DNA of 64,000 bases, taken from positions 434,001 to 498,000 of the forward strand of contig JAPYXD010000171.1 of NCBI GenBank assembly GCA_030998225.1, given 5' to 3'. This document shows positions 34,774-45,513 of this stretch, in pieces. The notes under the pieces were generated by a model, which saw nothing but the letters and a program-made list of their open reading frames with translations, was not told the origin of the DNA and ran no database searches. The stretch is from Diplolepis rosae. Lineage: Eukaryota; Arthropoda; Insecta; Hymenoptera; Diplolepididae. How positions within the stretch are numbered: the first letter of the stretch is position 1; each line of letters opens with the position of its first letter. A program made the position numbers and the translations under genes.

Positions 34774-35728
34774 ATCCTGTTTTTTAATCGTTTGCCTACC
34801 TAAAAAGTACAGTCATGCCTATTAAAAAAATACTTGCATAGGTTTTTTTATTTTAAAAAACTCAATGAATTAAGTTATCCATGATTTTAATAAAAGTACT
34901 TCACAATCATCGTTGTGTCAGAACGTATCTAAGATGGAACGCCGTACATTACACGCCCGCTGAGGCTGGCCAGGCTGTGCCATTTTTACGGACGGCAATA
35001 TAGGAACTCCTGCCATTTTTTACCTAAGAATATTTTTGTCTAAAACTCGCCAAAAAACTTCTTTGATAAATAAGGAACAATTTTGTCGCAACAAGTTTTT
35101 TCAACTCGAAAGTTCTCTCGGCTCTTTTTTAATCCCAAGTTAGTCCTAAAAAATTACGAACTTTTTTTTCAAAAAATCACAAAGCAGTCCTAAATTAGAA
35201 TGAAGACTTCTAAATCGATTAGTCGGACGTGGAAAGAGTTGAAAAATTACGTGCTAAATTTTTGTTAGAAAATATTCAATGATTTTTTTATTTTCTCAAC
35301 TTGAAGACAAAATTTTATTGTTTTTCTGAATAGTAAAAAAAATGACGTTTTTGATAGATAACTCAAAAATTTAATGGAAAGATTGCATATAAAAAAAAGC
35401 GCAGTAAAATTTTCTTTAGTGAAACGGTCACAATTCAGGTCAGCTGATTGCGCCCACGACATACTAAAGGTATAGTACACGCGGCGCAGTAGGAACTCAG
35501 GGGTAGTGGTACCAACAGTCTCCGCTAGGCTCGCAGCGCAAGCTTGCCCGCTTTAAGCCTAAAACCGTGTTTCTATAACCTATTGCACTCAATTCTCAGC
35601 GGTATCTCCAGCCGGGTTCTCAGGACCTCCATCCAGGGTTCTACCACCCAACGCTACAACAGTCGGCGGTCAGAGGACAACCAAGAGTTATCCACGAGGG
35701 ATATTGGTAAATATTTTGTAGAACGATT

Positions 35729-35875
35729 CTGGGTACGCTGCCTCAGGCTCCAGATCCTTCTTTAAATTTTTTAAATAAATCTTTTTCTGGGTACGCTGCA
35801 CCAGGCTCCAGAAAAAGAGTATTAACTTCACGACACACCAATAGGTACGCTGCCACAGGCTCTAGCGGATGTGTT
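35729..35875. repeat. CTGGGTACGCTGC...CTCCAG dispersed units
   Basis: Units (about 25 bp, partly self-complementary: CTGG at the start, CCAG at the end) occur near 35729, 35788 and 35850 and again beyond the mariner near 37207 and 37268. Confidence 0.8.
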
Positions 35876-35877
35876 TA

Positions 35878-37184
35878 CCAGGGGTGTTAGTTGAAGTTTG
35901 CCGGTTTTTTCAATAAAGAAAACACTTAATTCTCCAGGGAATCTCAAAAAAAATTTTATTCAAAGTATTGACCATTGGATTTTACACATTCTGCCCATCT
36001 TTCAGGCGAATCATGGATACCATTCCAAAAAAACTTTTTCTCTTTCAAGGCAAACCATTCGACGAGCCATTTTTCGACTTCTTCAAAATTGGCGAAGCGC
36101 TGCTCTGCGAGTGAATGTCCCATCGATGCGAAAAGGTGATAATCGAACGGGGCGAGGTCTGAAGAGTACGGCGGGTGCGATAATACTTCCCAATTCAATG
36201 CTTTTAATGTGTTCTTCACCACTTTAGCGGTATGAGACGGTGCGTTGTCATGTTGTAGGATGACTTTGCCATGTCTTCGGGCCCATTCCGGCCGTTTTTC
36301 GATCAACGCATGATTCAAATTGATAATTTGTTGTCGTTAGCGATCCGTATTCATCGTCTCACCAGGTTTTAATAACTCGAAGTACACCACACCACACTGG
36401 TCCCACCAAACATAGAGCATTGTCTTACGGCCAAAGCGATTTGGCCTTGGAGTCGATGGGCCGACCTCACCAGGTCAAAGCCATGATTTTTTCCGCATCG
36501 GGTTCTCGAAATAAATTCATTTCTCGTCCTCCGTGACAATTCGATGCAGAAAATATTTCCTTTCGAACCGTTGAAGCAGCATTTCACAAATGGTTTTTCG
36601 ATTTTCCATTTGTCTATCGTTCAGTTGGTGTGGTACCCAGGGTATTTTCCCTAAAGTATTTTCCATACTTTTGGATTTTTCCCATGGCTTTTAAACGTTG
36701 ACAAATTGCTCCTCGGGTCACATTTAGTATTTGTGCCAATTGTTGTTGCGATTGGGTTGGGTCTTCATCCAATAACGTTTGCAATTCCTCGTCTTCGAAC
36801 ATTTTCGCTGCACTAGGATGTTCATTGTCTGTTAAATCGAAATCTCCACTTTTAAATTGACGAAACCATGTTTCACATGTTCTAATCACTGAAGCATGTT
36901 CACCATAAGTTTCTACCAGCAATCGATGAGCTTTAACTGCGTTTTCCTTTTGATGAAATAAGAAAAGCAACGAATGCCACAAATGCGATTTACTTGGAAC
37001 GAAACTCGACATATTCACTGAGGTGAAAAACTATGATGCTATTATTTTGGCAGAATGTAATTGTGTATTTTTGAAGGTTATTGTCCATAGAAAAATATGA
37101 CATAGATGCCAAATCATAGAAATGTATACATATCTCTAGCGACATCTATGAGTAAAACCAGCAAATTTCAACTAACAACCCTGG
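35878..37184 (-). mobile_element. mariner, full length (1,307 bp)
   Basis: TIRs CCAGGGGTGTTAGTTGAAGT (35878) and reverse complement CCAGGGTTGTTAGTTGAAAT (to 37184) are flanked by TA (35876-35877; 37185-37186). The length is that of a complete mariner. Confidence 0.9.
35956..37018 (-). pseudogene. mariner transposase, full span with inactivating changes
   Basis: From about 37018 on minus: N-terminal helix-turn-helix (KENAVKAHRLLVETYGEHAS, TCETWFRQFKSGDFDLTD) and the second HTH (LAQILNVTRGAICQRLKAMG). First catalytic Asp in VTEDEK, directly followed by a stop where Trp is expected (36505-36520). Second Asp in LQHDNAPSHTA and third in SSDLAPFDYHLF (D34D spacing). Frame changes near 36614 and 36340 and the stop show that it is dead, although all three catalytic Asp residues remain. 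It looks like a mauritiana/cecropia-type mariner. Confidence 0.85.
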
Positions 37185-37469
37185 TAATACACTTTTCACC
37201 ATGATTCTGGGTACGCTGCTCCAGGCTCTAGATGACTGATCTTGTTTCTTGTTTTCTAATATCTCTCTGGGTACGCTGCACCAGGCTCCAGTGAGATTTA
37301 TATATATGCACATGTAAGTGAGTATCTGGTTAGTCGCCATATTGGCTTTTCGGGAAATAACTGTCTTCAGCATTAATCACGGTTTAAAGATGATAAGGTT
37401 ACTAGTCTTTAGTTAATACTTGTGCGCATCGCCTGGATGGCCAAGTAAATTTAGTTTTGTCCGCAAGTA

Positions 37470-37935
37470 ACTATGTTATTTCGCGATAGTCGCGCCACCT
37501 GTACTTTGTAAAATACGATTATTTCGATATTTTTTTACATTTCTCTGCTTAGTGTTAGCCACCGAGGAACAAAATCATCGAATGTTGCATAAAATTTAAA
37601 CATATCTTTTCGCGATAGTAGCGCCACCTGCATCTTGTAAAACACGATTATTTCGATATTTTTTTACATTTCTCTGCTTAGTGTTAGCCACCGAGCAACA
37701 CAATCATCGAATATTGTATAAAAATAGACTAAAATCATCTCTTGATATTTCTCGACATTGTGTTAGTCACCGTACAGCACTACATTTGAATATAATATTA
37801 AATTAAATATATAATTTCGCGATAGCCGCGCCACCTACACTTTGTAAACTATAATTATTTTGGTATCTTTTGACATATTTTAGCGCTGTGTCAGCCATTG
37901 TACCACACCGCATTCGAATATGGTTTAAGAGTGAT
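37470..37935. repeat. Tandem repeat of about 140-200 bp, three units
   Basis: Each unit has TTCGCGATAG(T)CGCGCCACCT, AATTATTTCGATATTTTTTAC (or similar) and GTGTTAGCCACCGAG. Units start near 37477, 37613 and 37817. The third is the most diverged. Confidence 0.8.
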
Positions 37936-38122
37936 GTTAGGATATTGAAGTATAATAAAGGACTTTGTTACAATTCATCCATAAACCACGTCTACGATTC
38001 TTTCCTATACCTTTGGGTCCACAAACATTATTCTGATTAATTAAAAATGAATATAGGACTATTTCGAACTCTTTGAATAGATTGGTATCAGTCAATTTTA
38101 AATTTGAGAAATTTTAAAAATT

Positions 38123-39477
38123 CTTAGAATTTTTTGTTCATTTCTCGTTATTTTGGCATAGGGTCAGATTCTTTTATTTCCTTCGAATAAAATTTTCACT
38201 ATTACATATAAAAATACTCAAAAAGAAAGCAAGGCAAAAGTTTCGGCCACATATGGGGGCCCTCTTCAGTGCCATAAATTCAAACATTAATTCAAAATTT
38301 CTGTAAAACATTAGAATATAGGAGATAATGAAATTAAGGATTATCATAGAATTCAAAAACTTATCTCAAAGCTTGCAAGTCAAAATGAAGTAGTCCAGTA
38401 TGCAGCATCACGATTCGAAAAAATATTTAGAGTTTGCTGTGAATAAAAACCGGATAACAAATAAACCGGGAAACATAAAAAATATTCCACACGAACCGAC
38501 CGCAATTTAAAAAATTTTCTGATTAAACAAGGATGCCAATTGCTTATCAATGGCAGAACGCGAACAAAACTGGATAAAAAATAAACCGGGAAACATAAAA
38601 AAATTTTCCACACGAACCGACCGCAATTTAAAAAAATTTTTGTTAAAAAAGAATGCCAAATTGCTCATCAATGGCAGAACGCGAACAAGGTTTACATTTT
38701 TAAACTTTTCGTGAAGACTTTGTTACCGGAGTCTCTCACAGAATGATCTGAACTGTTTTAAAAACCGACTCAAGACATGTGGCTTTGCTGACCGAAAATT
38801 TTTTTATATAAGAAATCCTGAGAGGTTCTTTTGCTCCTTGAAGAAGACTATTGTCCTATACCTAGTAAAGAAATTCGAAACGTTTATGGTGATTTTCACG
38901 AGTGGACGAAGGCGTGTATTTTTCAAGAAACGATTTTTTTATATCAGCTTCACGGACAATCCATTTAACATTGAATTTGCAAGCAAGGCATTACAGAAAC
39001 TAAAATTATTATAATATCTAGACATGTACTTTTACTCAATATTATTTGAGTATGTTAAGCAATAAATAAAAAAAAAATTGAATGTTGTTTATTACTGCAT
39101 TCAGATTTATTCTGAGATGTTTTGAAAAATACTACATTTATCTTTAAAAAATAACAAAAATGCAATTTTGGTATTCGTGATATCAAGTATCACATTTTAG
39201 GAAATATTAATAGATTTAGTTTATTCTGAAAATGGTCAGAACTATGAGATATTCAACCTTTATACTAAATGTGCCATTTTAAAATTTTAAAGTGACATGT
39301 TTGATAACATGTCTGCTATTATATTGACCCATAATTCATAGAATTTTTTGTTCATTTCTCGTTATTTTGGCATAGGGTCAGATTATTTCCTTCAAATAAA
39401 ATTTTCACTATTACATATAAAAATTTCTATGAATTATGGGTCAATATAATAGCAGACATGTTATCAAGCATGTCACT
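38123..39477. mobile_element. Insertion 2 in element A's right TIR: PLE-type fragment
   Basis: AAATTTTAAAAATTCT (16 bp) occurs on both sides (about 38105-38120 and 39481-39496), consistent with a target duplication. Inside, GAATTTTTTGTTCATTTCTC with TTGGCATAGGGTCAG occurs as direct repeats at 38127-38216 and 39337-39423. Near 38235 is GTTTCGGCCACATATGGGGG plus CCCTCTTCAGTGCC, as in the 26-29 kb inverted repeat. A short inverted pair (39280-39337 with 39428-39480) flanks the second direct repeat. No RT frame remains. Confidence 0.65.
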
Positions 39478-39584
39478 TTAAAATTTTAAAAATTCTCCCC
39501 GATTTGGGCCTTCCTCAATCTTCGGTTGGACTAGGCTGTGCGCTACCGCGCGCTAAGGCGGTCCTTGCAGCACTCTCCTTAATT

Positions 39585-40316
39585 TATGTATGTGCATTTC
39601 TGGGTGAGTTACGTTACTTTTCGAATAAGTAACTTTCTCAGATTAAGTTACTTTTTTTCAAAAAGTAACTTTTCAAACTTACAGTTACTAGAGAAAAAAT
39701 AGGTCAAGTCACCAAAGTGTTTTACAAAGAGGATAAATGATAAAGCAAACATTGATGTCATGAAACAGATCGCTGATATTATACACAAAATTTCCCAATT
39801 GTTAGCAATAAATTGACTTAGTAGACGGTCGAAAAAAACCATGATGTCCTCTTATTTTTTGAACTTTTAAAGCTCTAATTGATAGAAAAAACGTTTACGA
39901 AGCGAAAGAATCGTACTACATAATACACCGCATGTACGGTTTATTGCCTCTATTGTCATGATCCACTACCTCAGTGACTCCAGAACGTGGGATTTCTCGG
40001 CCCCCAACACGTTCCCATCTGGGAGAAACACATGCAAACGTGGCGTGTCGTTGTGTCGGCTGTACAACACGCTGCTTCTACCAGCTTCGTGTAAAGCCGA
40101 AAATGCACGAAGACGAACTTCGTTCCCATGCTTGGGTTTACAAGTTATTTTTAGATTGCGCTATATATATGTAATAGATTTCACGCTCTCGGCTTCATCG
40201 AGTCGAAATGGATTTTCAAATTTACGAAATATCTAGTTGAAGAAATAAAATTTTTTTGAAGAAAGTCTGCATGAAATAAACATCAAAAGGATCTCAAAAA
40301 ATTTTATGATGGATTT
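39585..40316. other. Spacer with AGTAACTTT repeats
   Basis: About six AGTAACTTT or AAGTTACTTT motifs occur in both orientations within 39605-39690. The 39958-40236 frame matches nothing known and is overlapped by another frame. Confidence 0.4.
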
Positions 40317-40984
40317 TAAGGTAGTTGTTGCGCCAAAAATCAGTCTCTGGAAGAAGAATTTTTTCTATGATTTCAAGACAGGTAAATATCATCAGCCGTA
40401 TCATATGTAAGGAAAGACACTCTTTTAATAACAAAAATTTTAAAATTATGAAAAATAATATTTTAATAATGTTTTTTGTAATGGGATATTTCCTTATTAT
40501 CGCTCCATACCAAATTTTCAAAAATGGTGCGATTCTGATAAATCATGATCCATTTTTTTAGGAAAAGGATTCTCGACCACTTTAACGCTTGCGATTTTTG
40601 AAAATAAATTGTTAAATGTTTGAAATAATTAAAAAAAAATTTTAGAAAAATAAATTTTTATAAACGAATTGCTGAATTTGATAATAATTGATTCATTTTC
40701 AAAAATCAGAAACGGTAAAGTTGTAGAGAATCTTTTTCCTAAAAAAATAATTCATAATTTATCAGAATCGCACCATTTTTGAAAATTTGGTATGGAGCGA
40801 TAATAAGGAAATATCCTATTACAAAAAACATTATTAAAATATTACATTTCGTAATTTTTAAATTTTTTTATTAAAAAGAGTGTCTTTCCTTACATATGAC
40901 ACGGCTGATGATATAATTACCAGTCTTGAAATCATAGAAAAACTTCTTTTTCCAGAGACTGATTTTTGGCGCAACAACTACCTT
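40317..40984. mobile_element. 668-bp near-perfect palindrome
   Basis: TAAGGTAGTTGTTGCGCC at the left and GGCGCAACAACTACCTTA at the right are exact complements. The arms (about 325 bp) pair almost throughout and meet near 40645 with almost no spacer. The arms differ by scattered substitutions. No coding, and no target duplication was identified. Confidence 0.85.
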
Positions 40985-41278
40985 AACACTTTAAAATCAA
41001 AATTTTAGTAATATTTAATGCCAGTAAACGTTTAAAGTTTGAATCACTATATAATTTCCCATCCAAAGTTCTATACTTCTTACCAGTTTTGTACATTTAA
41101 AAAATTTTCAGTTAAAACAATATTTTTGTTTTCAAATTAATTAGTTGAGTTTGAAATTTTTGTCACTGCCTACATTATCGGAGGATCACTAGTCTCGTAT
41201 CAGATAGGATACGTTGTCGACAGGTGTCCTCGTAGACAATTTCAAACTCTTATATCGCAAATAATGCAAATAAATTCA

Positions 41279-41415
41279 ATATTTAAAGAATTTGAAAATC
41301 TTTCTGTGGAAAAATTGACGCTTTCGACTGCGCTGGGATTCGAGCCCAGGTCTTTCGATTGCCATCGAAAAGCGTCATTTTTTCCACAGAAAGATTTTCA
41401 AATTCTTTAAATATT
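41279..41415. repeat. Palindromic element around a tRNA T-arm-like sequence, copy 1
   Basis: Arms of about 47 bp (AATATTTAAAGAATTTG, AAAATCTTTCTGTGGAAAAA and complements) enclose about 40 bp that includes CTGGGATTCGAGCCCAG (41333-41349). Read on minus this is a 5-bp stem with loop CTCGAAT, like a tRNA T-arm and RNA polymerase III B box (GGCTCGAATCC). No acceptor, D or anticodon arm is present. Confidence 0.7.
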
Positions 41416-43160
41416 TTTGTAATTTAAAATTCAAGACCAAAATTTATATTTACAATTCTACGTTAGATATATTTTCATCTAACATTCTTGTAGCCTAAGC
41501 ACAAATTTTTATTCCAAAAGTTAAAATCTCTACGGAAATGAAAAATTGTCTAATAGAAGTAGATAAATTAAAAAGCTAAAATATGTGTTTATTAGTACTT
41601 CCGTATTAACATATAAATATCAATCAACTTCAAATTTTACATAAAAATGTTCGTTCGAAGTGTTCAAATCTTGTTACAATTTTTCAAGATTTTATGGAGG
41701 AGTGCAATATTTTGGATGAAATATTTTGTAGTTCTTAATTTGTCTGTCCGTCTGAAATCGTAGTAGATTTGAACAGTAAACAACAAATTTTCCAATAGAA
41801 CTCAGGATCAATAATAATTGATTTAGGAAATACTTCAACTCTGTAGATCATTTTTGTATTTCGAATTCAAAATGTGTGCTTAAGTCACAAAAAAGTAAGC
41901 TGAAAATGTAGATATAAAACTAATTATGTCATGTTTATGTCTTCTTCATGAAAAATACTTTGCATATAATTCTCTAATTCGATATTTTTTTAATGTATGA
42001 ATATTCAAGAAATTGATAAATATTCCATCTTTTTATAGGAACTAAAAATTTCCGGATAACGCTTTAATTGAGAAAGCTAAAAATTTGTCAAATATTGATA
42101 TAAATTGCAATTTTACAATTGCATTATTTTTCAAATACTTAAACATCTCTTCAATCTTGATAATTCTTACAGAAGTTTATTTCAGGTGAGTGACTTTTTC
42201 TTTTTCTAATGAAAGATTTCGTAATTCTAAATTCGGCCCAATTCGTAACATTGTAAAAAGATTTTAAAACTTCATAAAAAAATGTTTCTGTTTTATTCGA
42301 ATTCAATAAATATACAATGTTTGGAATCGAAATATTAAGTAAATGATTTTTAATTTCTGGGAATAAACTGCTTTAATAAGACAATCTTTTTTCTTTGTGA
42401 GAAATCTCAATTTTAAAATTAAAATTCGACGCATAGGATGCAAAAACATAATATGAAAATACTTTTATTATAGAATTTTGAAATATACAAGTTGCCAATT
42501 TTCAATCGAGTAAATCGGCTATTTTAAGCAAAAAATTATGTGAAAAATATTTTATCAAAAAAAATAAGACACATTAAATTACGGTTTAAAATCCACATTC
42601 ATAGATTGATGGTAAAAGTAGTTTAAATTTTTTTAATCTTGCGTTTTAGTGACGTATGCACAGACTTTTAATCAGAAAAATGAAATGCTTTATAGAAAGT
42701 CAAAATTTTCTTATTACTGCAATTAATCATATTTATGAAGTAAAAACATTTTTTAATTGATGATTTCACTCAATTCTTTAAACATTCATTAATTGAAAAT
42801 TTTACTCAAAATTTAATCTTGCAGCGTTTCAATATTCCCACAATTTTACGAAATCTTATTAATCATTATTTTAGTCGAATTCTTATCAAAATATTAAAAA
42901 AATAAGTGTAAATATTTTGATTAAATATTATATAGAAATATCAACTACAACATTCCCAAATTTTATAAATCAACTACTAAATTCAGAAAGTTTTGGATTT
43001 TTTTAAAAACTGTACAAATTTCAAATATAAAGTGTACTCTGTACATTAATCAAACAAATTTATAAGATGAATATTTTAATAAATATTCCTAAATATTATT
43101 CGAATATGATACATATCGATTTAGAAAAACTTCTTCAATGTACGTAGACATTTTTCTTAT
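41416..43160. other. AT-rich spacer
   Basis: No feature recognised. Very AT-rich. The last part could contain decayed upstream hAT sequence. Confidence 0.4.
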
Positions 43161-45353
43161 TCGTCGGCAATTTCAGCAAAATATGCTTGTGACACAATCC
43201 CAGATGTAGAGGATTTAATTAAAGATTTGCCAGCTTTTCTTAATGCTAACTTCAAGCGAACGGCTATTTTTCGATCGATTGTTTTAAAATTAGGAAATGA
43301 CTATCATAAAATTCCTACACTGTAAAAAATCCAGTTGAAAATTACCAATCGATTATAAAATATTTTACTATGATTGACGTAGGAATAATACGACTCTATT
43401 GTGAATTTGCAACGATAAGCGGTGTGATTTCACAGTATTCGTATGAAGTTTGCAGTGAAAGTTTAATATTACCACTTGAATCAGGGGACATAAAATTACG
43501 CATGATAAACATGGTAAATTTCAACCATAGTGTAACGTATATTTGAATGTAATTTTACAACGTGTCAGTAAATTCGCAATGCGTACTGCGTTTTATTTTA
43601 CCATGAAAGTGTAAAAATGCAGACTGAGTGTAAATCTACCAGAATTTTATAATTCCACGCTTCATGATGCATTTTTGTTTTAACGCACGGCGCTGCAACA
43701 GTGATTCTATAACTTCTATAACCTAGAAAGCCAACTCTCGTGCAATAGCAGCAGGTTTCAAATTCTTATTTAATTTATCATTTATATCGCGTTTTCACAA
43801 TGTAAAGGTAAGTGTTAAATTAAGAAAATAAACTAAAAAATTCGGCATTGAATACTATTAATTTTATCCTATTAATTCATAAAAATATACTACAAGAACC
43901 AATAAATATGTTAATAATTCTATAGCATATTGATTTCAATCCATGATATACATGCTTTTAGAAAGAAATGCTTTTGATTCAATAGCATTTTTTTCTCAGT
44001 GTACTGTCAGTGTTAATTTACAAATGATATATATAGCGCATGCGCAATGAAATTCATCCCGGCCATTTTACATTGTCAATTGAATTTTACAACAAGAAAC
44101 GTAAAATTATACTGCATTGAAAGTGATATTAAGGGAATTTTACTGTCTGCATGTGATTTTACCGTTCCAAATTATTTTTACACCATTTTGGTAAAATTAC
44201 CACGTTAATCACTAATAATTTTATGTCCCCTGTTCTACGTGGTAATTTTCAACTGAATTTTTTACAGTGTAGTCATTCTGAAACTCGCTGGCTTGTCCGC
44301 TGTCGATGCATAGATAATATAATAAATATTTGGGAAGTTTTTCTTCAGTATCTTATGGTCCTCGTATCTGAGAAGGTAGAGAAGGCCAAAGACTTCTTAG
44401 GAAAAACGCAGAATCCTTTGACACTTGCATATTTCCTATTCTTGAAATTTACTTTGAATAAGTTCAACGTATACAATGCGAAATTTCAAAGTCGCGAAAC
44501 AATGGTTCAGGAACTCCAGCCATACTCGGCTAAATTCTTTGTATGGATTCTTAGCAGTTATTTGAAAGAAGGTCTTTTTCAACCCAATTTATTCTTTCAA
44601 ATCATTAGAAATGTTAACTTTGCAGATCCTAGTAATCAAAAGCCGCTTCAAGACATTGACGTTGGTAAGGAAACGCGAGAATATTTCCAGCAGCAACTTA
44701 CAAACAAGAAGTTGCAAATAATAGAAGTTAATCTATTTCTTCGTAATTGCTTGAAATTTTATGTCACAGCAAGCGAAGAAATTCGCAATCGACTTCCTTT
44801 TGATGACATCTTTTTGTCTTGCGTTGCTGTTTTCCGGCCTCAAGTACCTTTCTATGCTGATCGAAGCGAAACTTTTCCTAGGGTCTGGAAAGTTTGTCAA
44901 GATTTAGGGTCGTTTGATAGAATAAAGTTACAAAAAGAGTGGGATTCTTTACTCGAAATCAGTCAGGAATTCAAAGAAAAGTGGTCGAATTTATCTTTTG
45001 ACGAAATGTTGTCTAGTATCGGTGTATCTTCGACGAGTACAGGAGCAAAGCTTTTTCCAAATTTGACCTCAGTATTGAATCGTGTTCGGAGTCTTCCTCA
45101 TTCAAATGCTGAGACGGAGCGAGGTTTCTCCATGCTCACGGACGCGAAAACTCCCGAAAGAAATCGCCTAGGAAACAGGACGGTCAACTCAATTTGTGTT
45201 ACTCGATCAGCCTTAAAGGCGAGAGCTAAAACAGCCAGAACAACGAGCATCACTTTGAAGCCTTTGCAATTAATGACCGAAAATCTGTATGAGATGGCAG
45301 AAAGAGATAGGAAAAGTAGTTTGTCGCTCTTCGCTCACGAAGGAGAGGATTAG
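43161..45353 (+). pseudogene. hAT transposase, C-terminal half, interrupted by a MITE
   Basis: Before the MITE (43161-43317) the frame reads TIPDVEDLIKDLPAFLN ... VLKLGNDYHKIP. After it (from 44271) it continues SHSETRWLVRCRCIDN ... and ends at 45353. The hAT C-terminal dimerisation block is clear: LPHSNAETERGFSMLTD (45090-45140), then NRTVNSICVTRSALKAR. The N-terminal zinc finger, first catalytic Asp and the start of the core are missing. The long frame that opens at 44223 begins inside the MITE terminus, so its first 17 or so residues are not transposase. Closest in style to the hAT proteins that carry SETRW and ERGFS motifs. Confidence 0.85.
43318..44269. mobile_element. 952-bp MITE inside the hAT gene
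   Basis: Left CACTGTAAAAAATCCAGTTG and right (reverse complement) CACTGTAAAAAATTCAGTTG continue as TIRs of about 30 bp, with TA outside (43316-43317; 44270-44271). Internally, several GGTAAATTT/AAATTTACC and ACGTGGTAAT blocks are repeated in inverted orientation. No coding. A partial relative is at 2815-3030. Confidence 0.9.
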
Positions 45354-45398
45354 TTCTAATGGCCAAGGCATGGCGTTAATCAATTTCAAATCCCCTTC

Positions 45399-45513
45399 TT
45401 ACTCACAAAATAATGACATTTTATTTCTTATATCAGAGATACGTTCTTTATTCCTTTCTTCACGTGCCTCGGGTATGGACATTTTTTAGTTTTAATTATT
45501 ATTTTGTGAGTAA
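45399..45513. repeat. 16-bp perfect inverted repeat between two hAT halves
   Basis: TTACTCACAAAATAAT (45399-45414) and its exact complement (45498-45513) sit at the facing ends of the plus-strand and minus-strand hAT fragments. Confidence 0.85.

Larger units (their letters stand above)
35420..38065. mobile_element. Insertion 1 in element A's right TIR (unclassified)
   Basis: This block breaks the right TIR. TCTTT is found on both sides (35415-35419; about 38066-38070) and could be a 5-bp target duplication. It holds several copies of CTGGGTACGCTGC(A)CCAGG and a three-unit tandem array, and itself carries a mariner (35878-37184). Near its right end an AATAAAGGACTTTGTTAC stretch followed by GGGTCCACAAACATT looks like a terminal or primer region, so a small LTR-type element is possible. 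Confidence 0.45.
31530..39580 (+). mobile_element. Element A: long-TIR transposon with nested insertions
   Basis: The left TIR (31530 to about 32147) starts GAAGAGGGCGCTGCAAGGAC. The right TIR is in three pieces: about 34946-35419 (inner), about 38066-38122 and 39478-39580 (outer). AATT lies outside both tips (31526-31529; 39581-39584). Removing the two insertions (35420-38065; 38123-39477) gives an element of about 4.05 kb with TIRs of about 625 bp. The interior carries a THAP half domain (32655-32827) and a decayed ORF (33037-34773) homologous to that of element B. No transposase core is seen. Confidence 0.8.

Noticed and set aside
41328..41365. Complete tRNA gene
   Set aside because: Only the T-arm pairs. 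There is no acceptor, D or anticodon stem.
44223..44272. First codons of the long hAT frame as genuine transposase N-terminus
   Set aside because: They are encoded by the MITE terminal repeat, and the hAT frame really continues from before 43317.
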